Of a stretch of 64,000 nucleotides of DNA, positions 63,465 to 64,000 are shown piece by piece. Position 1 is the first letter of the stretch. Each line of letters opens with the position of its first letter. The notes under the pieces were generated by a model. That model worked only from the letters and a program-made list of their open reading frames with translations, was not told where the DNA came from and did no database searches. This DNA is from Leguminivora glycinivorella (taxonomy: Eukaryota; Arthropoda; Insecta; Lepidoptera; Tortricidae): NCBI RefSeq assembly GCF_023078275.1, contig NC_062985.1, forward strand, positions 4,464,001-4,528,000, written 5' to 3'. The translations under genes and the position numbers were made by a program.

Positions 63465-64000
63465 TTACCCTCATCTGGCAGAATAATTTTAGTCCGAAAC
63501 ACACTTCGCATAACATGTTTCGCAGAAACACTTTCGGTCGAATGGTAATTTTGCAGAAAACTTAGTTGGCATTATTACTACCGCGCATAAGATACATTTG
63601 GCAGAATATTGAATATTGAATATAAATACAGAACATTACTTTGGTCGACTTTGGTTTAGCATAAATTGTATGTACCATAATAATCTTATAGAATAATATT
63701 ACATTAGCAGAATTATTACTCGCTATCAGAAAAGAAAAACTGCCCCAGAGTCACCGTTAGGTACGACGACGAGCGAAGCGAGGAGGAGTGTTAGGTATCT
63801 TGCATCCCCAACACATCCAACTCGCTATCAAATAGCAAATTACAACTTTATGCCGCCTAAATATTATGCACAAATATTATCTGCAAATATATTGTTCGAC
63901 TAGAAGACTATTATGCTCATCAACATTATGACAACAGACGATTCGGTATTACAAAAATCTGCGAAATGATTTGTGCCAAAGCATATTCTGCGTAAGGTGT
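63465..64000. mobile_element. Motif-saturated element (family J), copy 2, cut by window edge
   Basis: GGTTACCCTCATCTGGCAGA, TCCGAAACACACTTCGCATA, TTTTGCAGAAAACTTAGTTG and many GCATAA/TTATGC words. It shares phrases in order with the element at 23027 (CGCATAA, GCCGAATG/GTCGAATG, GCAGAAAACTTA). The right end is outside. Confidence 0.6.

Larger units (their letters stand above)
61586..64000 (+). other. Convertase intron 13 (start)
   Basis: From donor GTAAGT to the window edge. It carries a family C fragment (61732-61890), two weak echoes of the exon 13 donor region (about 62430-62530 and 63040-63130), a family H fragment and the start of a motif-saturated element. No further P-domain exon is recognisable. 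Confidence 0.75.

Overview
The window looks like AT-rich insect nuclear DNA, most likely from a moth or butterfly (Lepidoptera). The reasons are the tRNA-derived SINE type, families of small inverted-repeat elements and CAGA/TCTG-bearing repeats that I recognise as typical of lepidopteran genomes, long introns packed with transposons, and TTAGG-like motifs. The species cannot be told from the sequence.

One protein-coding gene fills the window. Thirteen exons on the + strand (3071 to 61585) join with consistent splice phases and GT..AG borders into one open frame of 557 codons. The product is a subtilisin/kexin-type proprotein convertase, closest by motif to the PC1/3 (neuroendocrine convertase 1) branch. 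It has a signal peptide, a prodomain with multibasic cleavage sites, a complete Asp/His/Asn/Ser catalytic set (D202, H243, N344, S417) and the start of the P domain. The 3' end of the gene lies beyond the right edge. Introns: 1 = 20.4 kb, 2 = 2.8 kb, 3 = 0.3 kb, 4 = 10.5 kb, 5 = 3.1 kb, 6 = 3.7 kb, 7 = 9.2 kb, 8 = 3.3 kb, 9 = 1.1 kb, 10 = 0.45 kb, 11 = 0.6 kb, 12 = 1.3 kb.

The most unusual feature is serial exon duplication followed by decay inside this gene. The catalytic-Asp exon (exon 4) is followed by five broken copies, exon 7 by three, and exon 9 by one copy with good splice sites but an in-frame stop. Exon 5 probably has one copy, and the exon 13 donor region has two faint echoes. Each copy lies in the intron directly downstream of its parent.

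Mobile and repetitive DNA makes up most of the rest. Intron 1 holds a 7.35 kb foldback-like element (13121-20472) with two inverted arrays of a 120-bp tandem repeat. It is interrupted by a 1.97 kb hAT-like element with an exact 8-bp target duplication, which itself hosts a 0.7 kb inverted-repeat element. Intron 2 holds another three-level nest (24158-25559). Intron 4 holds a degenerate non-LTR retrotransposon (33.9-36.4 kb). Intron 7 is mostly a 7.1 kb inverted-repeat-bounded composite (45040-52150) containing two more 120-bp-period arrays and a 5'-truncated RTE-like fragment with an 11-bp target duplication. Intron 8 holds a 2.3 kb near-palindrome. No CRISPR array, operon or bacterial feature is present. 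The tRNA-like segments belong to SINEs.
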